From an uncultured Salinimicrobium sp. (lineage in GTDB: Bacteria; Bacteroidota; Bacteroidia; Flavobacteriales; Flavobacteriaceae), in assembly GCA_946887025.1 (NCBI GenBank), contig CAMPJY010000096.1, positions 1-10,936 on the forward strand: DNA of 10,936 nt, in the 5' to 3' direction. The position numbers and the translations under genes were made by a program. Shown in pieces: positions 1-6,553 of this stretch (position 1 is the stretch's first letter; each line of letters begins with the position of its first letter). The notes under the pieces were generated by a model. The model did no database searches, was not told the DNA's origin, and saw only the letters and a program-made list of their open reading frames with translations.

Positions 1-7
1 ATAAAAA

Positions 8-177
8 AGTGGCTGTTGCAGGTGTCGCCCCTACGGAGCAAGGTGTTACTGGGATGCCGTTTGCTACAAAAATTTTGCCCTTTCAGGGCTTTTTCACCTC
101 CGAAGGAGGGGCATCTTTGTAGAAATCGCATTCCACTACTTCCAGCTCAGTAGGAGCGCATTTGCGCAACAGCCACT
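8..177. repeat. Composite palindromic repeat element with 12-bp terminal inverted repeats (MITE-like)
   Basis: A perfect 12-bp inverted repeat, AGTGGCTGTTGC at 8-19 and its complement at 166-177, bounds about 170 bp with no credible ORF. Inside are small palindromes: GCCCT/AGGGC around 78-90, CCTCC/GGAGG around 97-109, GCGCA/TGCGC at 156-167. Read on the minus strand, 159-23 is colinear with 8512-8648 on the plus strand; the best block (96-134 against 8537-8577) matches at about 33 of 41 columns. This makes it a dispersed repeat family. No transposase is present, so if it is mobile it would have to move in trans. A target-site duplication cannot be judged because the window begins only 7 bases to the left. 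Confidence 0.7.
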
Positions 178-195
178 GTTATATTAAATCCTCGC

Positions 196-2067
196 CTAGT
201 TCTTTAGCCAGGCCTGCCTTAGGCGTACCGCCTCATGCTCCTCAGGTAGATCCATTTCTTCGAGCTGGATCTGCGTTTCAAAAGGCTTAGCTACAACTGC
301 TTCAAGAGTTATTGTCTGTCCGTCTCTCAGCACCTGCATTTCTACATCCTGGCCTTCCTGCCAGCTTTCAGTCATTCCTAACAGGCCATAAATATTTTCA
401 AGATTATATTCCGTTCCGTTAATGGATTTCAGGATATCTCCTCCTTCAACACCAAGTTTCTGTAAAAATGAATTAAAAGCAATTCCCTTTCTGAAAAATA
501 TCTCCCCCGTGTCAGGATTTGCATCTATATAAGGGACCTGCTGGTTCAAAAGGATACCCGTAGGTTTTTCAACCCTGACCTCTTCCAGACCAACCTTTGC
601 GAAGAACTCGTTATAAGGGATAGGAGTGTTTCCGGTGACATAAGTGTCAAAAAATACCTGGATTTCGGGATAAGTCAGGGCTACGATGTCATCAATTAGC
701 TGATCATCTTTAAAGGGTCTATCCTTTCCATATTTCTGGCTTAGGGCTTTCATCAGGTCAAGGATCCCCATTTCTCCGGCACTAAGTTCCCTGAGTCTTA
801 TATCCAGCGCCATTCCTATCAAAGCTCCCTTCAGGTACACATTATAATAGCTGTCTTTATATTCATCCTCGAGTATGTTTTCACTCATCAGCGTAAAGGG
901 TACAGTATCGTCGAAATTCCTGGAACTCTGGATCTTTTCTGTCATTCGATTATAGAAATCCTGCTTATCTATCAGACCCTGATTTACCTGAAAAAGATTG
1001 GCAAAATATTCTGTTACTCCTTCATACATCCAAAGATGCCTGGACATTTCGGGATTATTATAGTCAAAATAATGCACCTCTTCGGAATGCACACTCAGGG
1101 GAGTCAGGATGTGGAAGAATTCGTGTGACACTACATCGGTCATGGTTTTCTGCAGCGTTTCTGCAGGCATTTCTTCAGGTAAAACAACCACAGTGGAAGT
1201 ATGGTGTTCCAAAGCCCCGAAACCTCGGGCATCGGGAACATTGGTATCCGAAAGATACAACAGGATGGCATATTTATCCGTATTGTCTATTTCCCCCAGA
1301 AAATTCTTCTGGGCAGTCACCATTTCCACTATACCTGGTTTTATGCTTTGTGCGCTGTGGACGCCATTAGGGGAATAAACACTGATGAGCACCTCCATTT
1401 TGTCTACCTCAAAACTTGTGGTATCAGGGGCTGCATACATGATGGGATGATCTATGATCTCGAAATACCGGTTCACCTGAAAAACATCGGTCTCAGGCCC
1501 TCCGGCCTCCTCTTCCGTGGAGGGAATTGGGGTTAAGGCAGAACCTGCGATCAAATTGGAAGGATGCTCCACTTCAAGCCGGTACGGCTCTTCTTTCTGA
1601 TCTTCAAAATATCCCACAAAACCATGCAGGTTCAGCATGAAATTTTCGCCTACTTCGATATTGGTCCCGGAGGGTGAGAAAACCCCTTTTTCACCTTCGA
1701 TATCATAAGAATCGTTCACCCGATAGGTTACATAGTCCAGCTCTGCGGCATCGTTAATTCTCCAGGAATTCTTGTCGACCTGTTCAGCAGGCAGTTCTTT
1801 CCCTGAATAATCCAAAGCCCTGAAATCCTCAATGAATTCCCCGTAATTGTCTTCTGAATAGGTTCCGGGAACTGTTTTGGGGATAAAGAAGCTGGTCGTT
1901 TCAGTGGTGAATCTGTCGGGATCAATTTTCACATTTACCTTGTCCTCCAGTACGTTTACAAGATCGATAGTAGCTACCACCGGCTGCTCCCCGGGAGGGG
2001 TGGTGGGGACGGATTTACATCCCATAAAGAGGCCCAGACCGGCAAGTATGATCAGATTTTTTTTCAT
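196..2067 (-). CDS. M61 family metallopeptidase, lipoprotein with C-terminal PDZ domain
   Basis: A 623-aa predicted lipoprotein zinc peptidase of the M61 (glycyl aminopeptidase-like) family. The ATG at 2067 is chosen because it gives a type II signal peptide, a basic start, hydrophobic core and FMGC with the lipidated Cys at residue 17; the frame stays open to a GTG at 2151 but that extension would bury the signal. The N-terminal ~270 residues are the beta-rich M61 N-domain. FGALEHH (about 283-289) is the family's GxLEH motif, and HEFFH at 315-319 with WMYEG (Glu about 349) supplies the HExxH...E gluzincin zinc site, so it should be active. A PDZ domain lies at about 525-592 (GVEGGDILKSING). 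It probably acts on peptides at the outer membrane or periplasmic face. It lies 85 nt behind the rluE-like gene on the same strand and may be cotranscribed with it. Substrate unknown. Confidence 0.92.
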   Translation of the reverse strand: MKKNLIILAGLGLFMGCKSVPTTPPGEQPVVATIDLVNVLEDKVNVKIDPDRFTTETTSFFIPKTVPGTYSEDNYGEFIEDFRALDYSGKELPAEQVDKNSWRINDAAELDYVTYRVNDSYDIEGEKGVFSPSGTNIEVGENFMLNLHGFVGYFEDQKEEPYRLEVEHPSNLIAGSALTPIPSTEEEAGGPETDVFQVNRYFEIIDHPIMYAAPDTTSFEVDKMEVLISVYSPNGVHSAQSIKPGIVEMVTAQKNFLGEIDNTDKYAILLYLSDTNVPDARGFGALEHHTSTVVVLPEEMPAETLQKTMTDVVSHEFFHILTPLSVHSEEVHYFDYNNPEMSRHLWMYEGVTEYFANLFQVNQGLIDKQDFYNRMTEKIQSSRNFDDTVPFTLMSENILEDEYKDSYYNVYLKGALIGMALDIRLRELSAGEMGILDLMKALSQKYGKDRPFKDDQLIDDIVALTYPEIQVFFDTYVTGNTPIPYNEFFAKVGLEEVRVEKPTGILLNQQVPYIDANPDTGEIFFRKGIAFNSFLQKLGVEGGDILKSINGTEYNLENIYGLLGMTESWQEGQDVEMQVLRDGQTITLEAVVAKPFETQIQLEEMDLPEEHEAVRLRQAWLKN

Positions 2068-2152
2068 TTCTTTTGTTTTAATAATAGTCTCTTTTAGGAG
2101 CTTTTTGTTACACTTCTTCTGAATGGAGAAGGACCAGATTACCTTGTGCACC

Positions 2153-2719
2153 TCAGAGTTCGATTTTCTGCACTTCCCCTGGCTGCATAGTATCTAAAAG
2201 AATTCCGCCTACCCGCACCCGTACCAGCCGAAGCGTGGGGAAACCCACTGAGGCGGTCATTTTCCGCACCTGTCTGAATTTCCCTTCCGTGAGCGTTATG
2301 GAGATCCAGCAGGTGGGACCATGACGCGCATCGCGGATTTTCCTTCCCCTCTCGGGAAAATCGGGAGGAGCGGGGAGGAGGGAAGCCTGACAGGGAGAGG
2401 TAATGAATTTTTTTCCATGCACCCCGATTTCCACCCCATTTCTCAGTTGCTCCAGCTCTTCCTCCCCCATCAGGCCATCCACCTGCACGTAATATTCTTT
2501 TTCGACCTGGCTGCTCCGAACAGCTTCACTTATTGATCCATCCGTGGTGAGGAGCAGTAAACCCTCCGAGTCCTCATCCAGTCTTCCTATAGCCATGGTT
2601 CCCTCGGGGAACTCAAAAATCTCCCCCAGCAGCTTCTTGTTCTTCCGTTTTGTCTGGTTATTAGAGAATTGGCTTAAGTAACCGAAAGGTTTATAGATTT
2701 TGAAATTTTCAGGAGTCAT
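2153..2719 (-). CDS. rluE: RsuA/RluE-type 23S rRNA pseudouridine synthase
   Basis: A 188-aa stand-alone catalytic domain of the RsuA/RluB/RluE/RluF pseudouridine synthase family, without the N-terminal S4 domain of RsuA, which together with its length points to RluE (which modifies U2457 of 23S rRNA in E. coli). The start MTPENFKIYKPFGYLSQF is the usual N-terminus (K-P-x-G-x-L-S-Q-F). The catalytic motif is GRLDEDSEGLLLLTTDG with Asp48 as nucleophile, and the C-terminal family motif EGKFRQVRKMTASVGFPTLR is intact. It isomerises a specific uridine to pseudouridine in the cytoplasm. The gene is divergent from the azurin gene and upstream of the M61 peptidase on the same strand; no functional link between the two is evident. 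RluE rather than another member is inferred from length and motifs only. Confidence 0.9.
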   Translation of the reverse strand: MTPENFKIYKPFGYLSQFSNNQTKRKNKKLLGEIFEFPEGTMAIGRLDEDSEGLLLLTTDGSISEAVRSSQVEKEYYVQVDGLMGEEELEQLRNGVEIGVHGKKFITSPCQASLLPAPPDFPERGRKIRDARHGPTCWISITLTEGKFRQVRKMTASVGFPTLRLVRVRVGGILLDTMQPGEVQKIEL

Positions 2720-2774
2720 TAACTGGTTGGATATAAGGGGTTTGAGCCGTTCCTTTTAACTGGAATTTCACCAT

Positions 2775-2782
2775 CAAAAATA
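2775..2782 (-). promoter_or_regulatory. Candidate -7 element for the rluE-like gene
   Basis: On the minus strand these bases read TATTTTTG, a full match to the Bacteroidota -7 consensus TAnnTTTG, about 55 bases upstream of the ATG at 2719. I see no convincing TTG -33 element at the right distance, so the call rests on one box in an AT-rich gap. Confidence 0.35.
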
Positions 2783-2804
2783 AGGTTATTCTTTTAAAAT
2801 GAAG

Positions 2805-2812
2805 TAAATTTG
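2805..2812 (+). promoter_or_regulatory. Candidate -7 element for the azurin gene
   Basis: TAAATTTG matches TAnnTTTG exactly, 65 bases before the azurin ATG at 2878. It lies close to the divergent rluE box at 2775-2782, so the two promoters would be back to back. The -33 region is not clear. Confidence 0.4.
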
Positions 2813-2877
2813 TTAACGTGCAGGCTAAAAACAGCTGCATTAATAAAAATTGTTTAAACATTTAAAAACCAAACCAA

Positions 2878-3426
2878 ATGAGAAAAGTAAGTAAAATATT
2901 TTTGGCCCTGTCTGTTTTTGCAATGGTAAGTTGTGGAGATGAGAAAAAAGAGGAAGAACCAAATATTACTATCGGTGGGGATGATACCGAAGAAACCATG
3001 ACCACAACCGGTTCGGATGATACTGCAGTTGACACTACAGCAGCTACCGGAGAGGTGGTTGAACTGGAAATCACCGGGAACGATCAGATGCAGTTCAACA
3101 AAAACGAATTCAGGGTGAAAGCAGGACAGACTGTGAGACTGACCCTAACTCACGTAGGTGAAATGAAAGAGAATGTAATGGGGCACAACTGGGTGCTTCT
3201 GAAAAAGGGAACTGATATCAGCGAATTTGGGCAAAAGGCTGTTGCCGCCGCGGAAAATGACTATATCCCGGAAGGGGGGAATCAGGTTATTGCCCACACC
3301 GAACTTATTGGAGGGGGAGAATCTACAACTGTGGAATTCCCTGCCCCGGCAGCGGGAACCTATGATTTCATCTGTAGTTTCCCGGGTCATTATGCAGTGA
3401 TGCAGGGGAAATTTATTGTGGAATAG
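2878..3426 (+). CDS. azu: Azurin-like cupredoxin, lipid-anchored
   Basis: A 182-aa blue copper protein. Residues 1-19 are a lipoprotein signal (MVSC, Cys19 lipidated). They are followed by an acidic and Thr-rich linker, about residues 20-58 (EETMTTT, DDTAVDTTAAT), which would hold the domain away from the membrane. The cupredoxin domain runs from about 59 to 182 and has the complete azurin copper site: Gly102-His103 (GHNW), Cys166, His171 and Met175 in CSFPGHYAVMQGKF. The C-x4-H-x3-M spacing is that of azurin. Expected role: one-electron carrier facing the periplasm or cell surface, for example between respiratory complexes and a terminal or peroxide-reducing enzyme. No partner redox gene is adjacent, so the donor and acceptor are unknown. 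It is monocistronic, with its own promoter and an intrinsic terminator just downstream. Plastocyanin-like alternatives are unlikely given the GHNW motif. Confidence 0.95.
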   Translation: MRKVSKIFLALSVFAMVSCGDEKKEEEPNITIGGDDTEETMTTTGSDDTAVDTTAATGEVVELEITGNDQMQFNKNEFRVKAGQTVRLTLTHVGEMKENVMGHNWVLLKKGTDISEFGQKAVAAAENDYIPEGGNQVIAHTELIGGGESTTVEFPAPAAGTYDFICSFPGHYAVMQGKFIVE

Positions 3427-3445
3427 TACAGGCTTCGCTTAAAGA

Positions 3446-3482
3446 CAAAAACGCAACCTTTTCTGAGGTTGCGTTTTTTTTT
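3446..3482 (+). terminator. Intrinsic terminator of the azurin gene
   Basis: AACGCAACCT (3450-3459), a 6-nt loop, AGGTTGCGTT (3466-3475), then an uninterrupted T-run to 3482. The 10-bp stem is perfect. It begins about 20 bases after the azurin stop codon. Confidence 0.93.
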
Positions 3483-3901
3483 CAATTGTCCTACCTCTTA
3501 ACCTACGGGAATCTGGGGATTCCCCCGGTTGCGCTCAGATCTGGAGATTCTGACTAACGTCCAATAAGTTGACCGAAGAAAATAATGGTTGTCAAATATG
3601 GATTTAACTAGGAGAAATTCTCAATTGCCGGGGCTTTCAAGCCCCGGTCCCAAAATCACTAATTGTTCAGGGCTTTAGCCCAATTTTGAGAAGATTACAA
3701 TTGGGCTAAAGCCCAGTGAAGGGGTGCAATCACAGGTCCTCTGGCTGAAGCCAGAGGCAATTCATTGTCCAAATCTAGTGATTCTGTTTAAAGTCAATTA
3801 CGTTAGCGGAAGAAATTAATGAAGTTTCTTCATGTGGGGAATCTGGCGCAGCGTTCGCTGGGCGAAATCTCCAGATTGCCGTCGGAGTGCCCAATTTCAA
3901 T
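3483..3901. repeat. Gene-free region with a cluster of GGCT-nn-AGCC palindromes inside degenerate inverted flanks
   Basis: No credible gene lies here. Four short palindromes follow each other: arms 3628-3636/3639-3647 (CCGGGGCTT), 3670-3674/3677-3681 (GGGCT), 3702-3707/3710-3715 (TGGGCT) and 3738-3746/3749-3757 (CCTCTGGCT). Each has a 2-nt centre and the shared core GGCT(T)-nn-(A)AGCC. The second and third are themselves mirror images: 3670-3685 is the exact complement of 3699-3714 (16 bp). AATCACTA at 3654-3661 is complementary to TAGTGATT at 3776-3783. Outer flanks (GGGAATC hairpin at 3507-3524; AATCTCCAGATT near 3867-3878) look like diverged inverted copies of each other. This resembles a REP/BIME-type extragenic repeat rather than a gene or a CRISPR array. 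Confidence 0.7.
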
Positions 3902-4285
3902 TTACATCACCAGCTCCCTGAACAAACGCTGTAAGGTATCCTCCAGTTCACAGCACATCCCCGGGTGTGGTCTTGAGGTCTGGATCACTGAACTTCGAAT
4001 GGCGGTGAGCCATCTGAATCGCGAAGGAACATCCAGATGTGCAATAGGTCCCGCGTCTTTTTCGCCTTTACATATTCTTTCAAAGGACCGCAGATTCAGG
4101 TCCAGTTGCTCCATATCAATCTCCTCCGAAAGCAGTTTCAGTTTGCGCTCATCCAGATGGTAGGCCATCTGCAGAAATTTTTTGCTCTTGCAGAAAAGGA
4201 CGATCCCGACGTTGAGGAACTCTTCCCGTTCCACACGTGGTACCACCCGTATTACAGCGTATTCATATAAGTGCCTGTCTTGCAT
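3902..4285 (-). CDS. DUF3037 family protein, partner of the HipA-like kinase
   Basis: A 127-aa protein recognised as DUF3037 from its opening YEYAVIRVVPRVEREEFLNV, followed by GIVLFCKSKKFL, and from its size, which is normal for the family. No biochemical function is established to my knowledge. The protein is soluble, with no signal or membrane segment and no obvious catalytic motif; it has a helical, charged middle (residues about 45-75) and two adjacent Cys near the C-terminus (PGMCCELED). Its ATG lies inside the end of the upstream kinase gene, overlapping by 23 nt in a different frame, which implies translational coupling and near-equal synthesis. DUF3037 genes are commonly found beside HipA_2-type kinase genes, so I infer the two proteins act together, perhaps as kinase regulator, substrate or antitoxin-like partner. 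That role is inference. Confidence 0.85.
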   Translation of the reverse strand: MQDRHLYEYAVIRVVPRVEREEFLNVGIVLFCKSKKFLQMAYHLDERKLKLLSEEIDMEQLDLNLRSFERICKGEKDAGPIAHLDVPSRFRWLTAIRSSVIQTSRPHPGMCCELEDTLQRLFRELVM

Positions 4286-5060
4286 TTTGAGCTTCTTTTA
4301 CAAATATTTCTGAATTGGCCAGGCGCAATAATAAGAACTGCACATAAGCTTCCCTGATCTCTTCAGGACTTTCCTCAGCGCCTTCCCAGTTTAGCCAGTC
4401 CTCTGGAAGTTCACCCACTATATTTCTGATTTTTTCCTCCGTCAACAGCTTTCGCCCCTCCTCATCCGCTTTCTCCAGCTGCGATGCCTGTGGTAAAAGC
4501 ACGTGATCCTTGATGAGGGCGAAAGGACTTACCGCATGCTTCTCCCTGTTCGTCCAGGAATGATGAAAATAAAAGGAGGCGCCGTGGTCGATGAGCCAGA
4601 GCTCCCTGTGCCACATCAGCATATTGGTGTTTCTGAAAGTCCTGTCTACATTGGTGATCAGAGCGTCCAGCCATACAATTCTGGAGGCAAGCCCGGGCTC
4701 CACCTGGGTGACCACCGGGTCGAAATTAATGGCTCCGGATAGAAAATGCAACGCGAGATTCAGCCCCTGACTTCCCTGGAGCAGGTCCTGGATCTCCTCA
4801 TCGGCTTCAGTCCTTCCGAAGGCCTCATCCAGATTGGCAAATACCAGTTCAGGGACTTTCAGATCCAGCGCCCTGGCTATTTCTCCGCCAAGGAATTCTG
4901 CAATTAAAGCCTTTACCCCGTGCCCGGCACCCCTGAATTTCAAAACGTATTTAAAATCGTCACAAGCCTCCGCCAGTGCAGGAAGGGAGCCTCCTTCCCG
5001 AAGCGGCATGATATAACGGGTGACCGTCACGGTTCTTAATTCGGGGATAGTGTCCATCAT
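4263..5060 (-). CDS. HipA-like (HipA_2 type) Ser/Thr kinase-fold protein
   Basis: A 265-aa single-domain protein with HipA-family kinase features but without the N-terminal subdomain of HipA. From the ATG at 5060: a TRYIMPLREGGSLPAL start; ATP-lysine Lys41 in YVLKFRGAGHG with the following Gly-rich loop; Glu55 in LIAEFLGGEIAR as the likely Lys partner; catalytic loop NVDRTFRNTN at 137-146 (Asp139, Asn144); and DHG at 158-160 in place of DFG (metal-binding Asp158). All key residues are present, so it is probably an active kinase. A second ATG at 5057 is equally possible; the frame is also open upstream to a TTG at 5087, which I discount because it falls in a possible -7 box. It overlaps the DUF3037 gene by 23 nt. 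No HipB-type HTH antitoxin is adjacent, unlike classical hipBA. Target unknown; it may or may not be toxic. Confidence 0.85.
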   Translation of the reverse strand: MMDTIPELRTVTVTRYIMPLREGGSLPALAEACDDFKYVLKFRGAGHGVKALIAEFLGGEIARALDLKVPELVFANLDEAFGRTEADEEIQDLLQGSQGLNLALHFLSGAINFDPVVTQVEPGLASRIVWLDALITNVDRTFRNTNMLMWHRELWLIDHGASFYFHHSWTNREKHAVSPFALIKDHVLLPQASQLEKADEEGRKLLTEEKIRNIVGELPEDWLNWEGAEESPEEIREAYVQFLLLRLANSEIFVKEAQNARQALI

Positions 5061-5160
5061 AATCGACTTCTGCTGGGTCAGCCCCAAAGTTCGTATTTTT
5101 TTTAAAAGCTTTTAAGGCTGCCCACCGATTTTCCTGATCGATCTGCTCCAGTACTATCTA

Positions 5161-6045
5161 TTAGCAGCAGCCTGAACCCGGCAGACAGGCGGAGTCCTGA
5201 AGTTCTGACAATTTGATCCTGGGTTTTTCTCCTGAGGTTCCGGGTCTTTCTGCAAAAACCGTGATACTGAAGATTCCTGACTCGCCTGATTTAAAGGTTT
5301 TAATTTCTTCAGGATTCAAATATTTCGAAAGTATATCATCAGGAATAATAATGGATTTCTCTTTTTGCAGAGAGATATTTTCAAATCCGGCTTGCTTTAC
5401 AAAACCCAGATATTCCTCCTTCTGGATAGCCCCCGAAACACAGCCCGCATACATTTCAGCAGCCTCCTGCAGACCTTTGGGAAGCTCCCCGCTCAGGACG
5501 ATATCTGAAATGCTGAAGTGTCCTCCCGGTTTCAGGACTCTGAAGATCTCTTGGATCACCTTCTGTTTATCAGGCACCAGATTGAGGACGCAGTTACTTA
5601 CGATCACATCGGCCACGGCGTCAGAAACGGGCATGTCCTCAATATCCCCCTGACGGAATTCCACATTGTTGTATCCCAGCTTTTCTGCATTGCTGCGTGC
5701 CTTTTTTATCATGGCCTCCGTGAAGTCGATCCCAATGACTTTTCCCGTGACTCCGGTTTCATGACGTGCGATAAAGCAGTCATTCCCTGCTCCCGAGCCA
5801 AGATCGATTACGGTATCTCCTTCTCTTATGTGTGCAAACTGGGTGGGAAGGCCACAGCCGAGCCCCAGATCTGCATCCTGCGAATAGCCCTCCGTGCCTG
5901 TATAGTCATCGGTCATAATATTATAGACTTCCCCCGAGCTTATCCCGGACCCACAGCAGGAGGCCTGGTTTAGTGCCTTGTCCTGCTCGGCGATCTGACT
6001 GTATTTTTCCCTTACCAGCTCTTTTAATTCTTCTGAAGTTTTCAT
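5161..6045 (-). CDS. arsM: Arsenite S-adenosylmethionine methyltransferase ArsM
   Basis: A 294-aa class I SAM-dependent methyltransferase that converts As(III) to methylated, partly volatile arsenicals in the cytoplasm. The SAM site is VIDLGSGAGNDCF (79-91), with GIDFTEAMI (105-113) as motif II and GDIEDMPV (133-140). The three Cys that bind As(III) in characterised ArsM proteins have clear counterparts: Cys64 (GLGCG), Cys152 (SNCVLN) and Cys202 (AGCVSGA). Extra Cys pairs sit at the N-terminus (Cys30-Cys31, QASCCGSG) and at the very C-terminus (Cys293-Cys294, GSGCC) and may add metalloid binding. The length fits the bacterial ArsM family. It starts 44 nt after the arsR stop, so it is almost certainly in an arsR-arsM operon and induced by arsenite. 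No arsC, arsB or acr3 is next to it. Confidence 0.95.
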   Translation of the reverse strand: MKTSEELKELVREKYSQIAEQDKALNQASCCGSGISSGEVYNIMTDDYTGTEGYSQDADLGLGCGLPTQFAHIREGDTVIDLGSGAGNDCFIARHETGVTGKVIGIDFTEAMIKKARSNAEKLGYNNVEFRQGDIEDMPVSDAVADVIVSNCVLNLVPDKQKVIQEIFRVLKPGGHFSISDIVLSGELPKGLQEAAEMYAGCVSGAIQKEEYLGFVKQAGFENISLQKEKSIIIPDDILSKYLNPEEIKTFKSGESGIFSITVFAERPGTSGEKPRIKLSELQDSACLPGSGCC

Positions 6046-6089
6046 GAGTCTATCGTTTTATTTGGTGTTGTTTCAATGATGTATTCTTT

Positions 6090-6425
6090 TTAGCAACAAT
6101 CCTGGGAATCGGGGGCCTGGAACTGCCCGAATAAATGGATGAAAAGCTGTTTGACCTCCTCCCATTTCTGCGGATCTATGCAGTAGCAGACCGAAACCCC
6201 CTCAATGGTGCCCTGTATCAGTCCGAGGTTTTTCAATTCCCGCAGGTGCTGACTTATGGTCGCCTGGGCAAGCCCAAGTTCCTGCACCAGGTCGCCATTA
6301 ATGCAGGTCCTTGATTCCAACAGGTATTGCAGGATGGCAATCCTGGCAGGATGAGCCAGGGCTTTGGCTATGCTGGCGATGTTGTTCTGCTCTGCAGTGA
6401 AAAGATCGGATTTGGTAACTCCCAT
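6090..6425 (-). CDS. arsR: ArsR/SmtB family metalloid-responsive repressor
   Basis: A 111-aa winged-helix repressor. The family signature ALAHPARIAILQYLLE is at about 22-37, and the recognition helix region LVQELGLAQATISQHLRELK at about 46-65. It expects a dimer that binds DNA without metalloid and releases it when As(III) is bound. The E. coli ArsR motif with three Cys in helix 3 is not kept: only Cys41 (RTCING) remains there. Instead Cys80 and Cys82 (SVCYC, in the wing) and a terminal pair Cys110-Cys111 (QDCC) are present, so the sensor site is probably built from the wing and the tail, a pattern I know from flavobacterial homologues. It is the first gene of the minus-strand block, followed by arsM 44 nt on. 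A palindrome over its own promoter suggests autorepression. Confidence 0.93.
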   Translation of the reverse strand: MGVTKSDLFTAEQNNIASIAKALAHPARIAILQYLLESRTCINGDLVQELGLAQATISQHLRELKNLGLIQGTIEGVSVCYCIDPQKWEEVKQLFIHLFGQFQAPDSQDCC

Positions 6426-6442
6426 AATAATGGCTATTGTCT

Positions 6443-6479
6443 ATATTGCAATATTACGATGAATGCCTGAGGTAACCAA
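6443..6479 (-). promoter_or_regulatory. ars promoter with overlapping palindromic operator
   Basis: On the minus strand, TTG (6477-6479) is followed by a 20-nt spacer and TAATATTG (6449-6456), a 7/8 match to the Bacteroidota -7 consensus TAnnTTTG. A perfect 12-bp palindrome, ATATTGCAATAT (6443-6454), lies over the -7 box. The leader to the ATG at 6425 would be short, about 20 nt. A dimeric ArsR bound to the palindrome would block RNA polymerase, the usual ArsR mechanism. Confidence 0.65.
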
Positions 6480-6553
6480 GAAAATCTTTTATTTTTCACA
6501 AGCGGGAAAGGAGGATTCTTCAACTCCAACGATTTCGGTGATTTCCCCTGTGT

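Noticed and set aside
1201..1536. 111-codon plus-strand frame
   Set aside because: It lies wholly antisense within the M61 peptidase gene, whose motifs are unambiguous.
2065..2151. Longer GTG start for the M61 peptidase
   Set aside because: It would place 28 charged residues ahead of a clean lipoprotein signal peptide.
2878..3074. Minus-strand frame over the start of the azurin gene
   Set aside because: Shadow of the Thr/Asp-rich linker; no independent start signal or domain.
3628..3757. CRISPR-like array
   Set aside because: The repeat units differ in sequence, alternate in orientation and have irregular spacing; no cas gene is nearby.
5058..5087. TTG start for the HipA-like kinase
   Set aside because: The TTG falls in a possible -7 promoter box and an ATG pair follows at 5055-5060.
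5102..5115. Palindrome TTAAAAGCTTTTAA as a terminator of arsM
   Set aside because: On the minus strand it is followed by an A-run, not a T-run, and the stem is all A/T apart from the central GC.
5213..5973. Two long plus-strand frames opposite arsM
   Set aside because: Antisense shadows of a well-supported arsM; no recognisable protein features.
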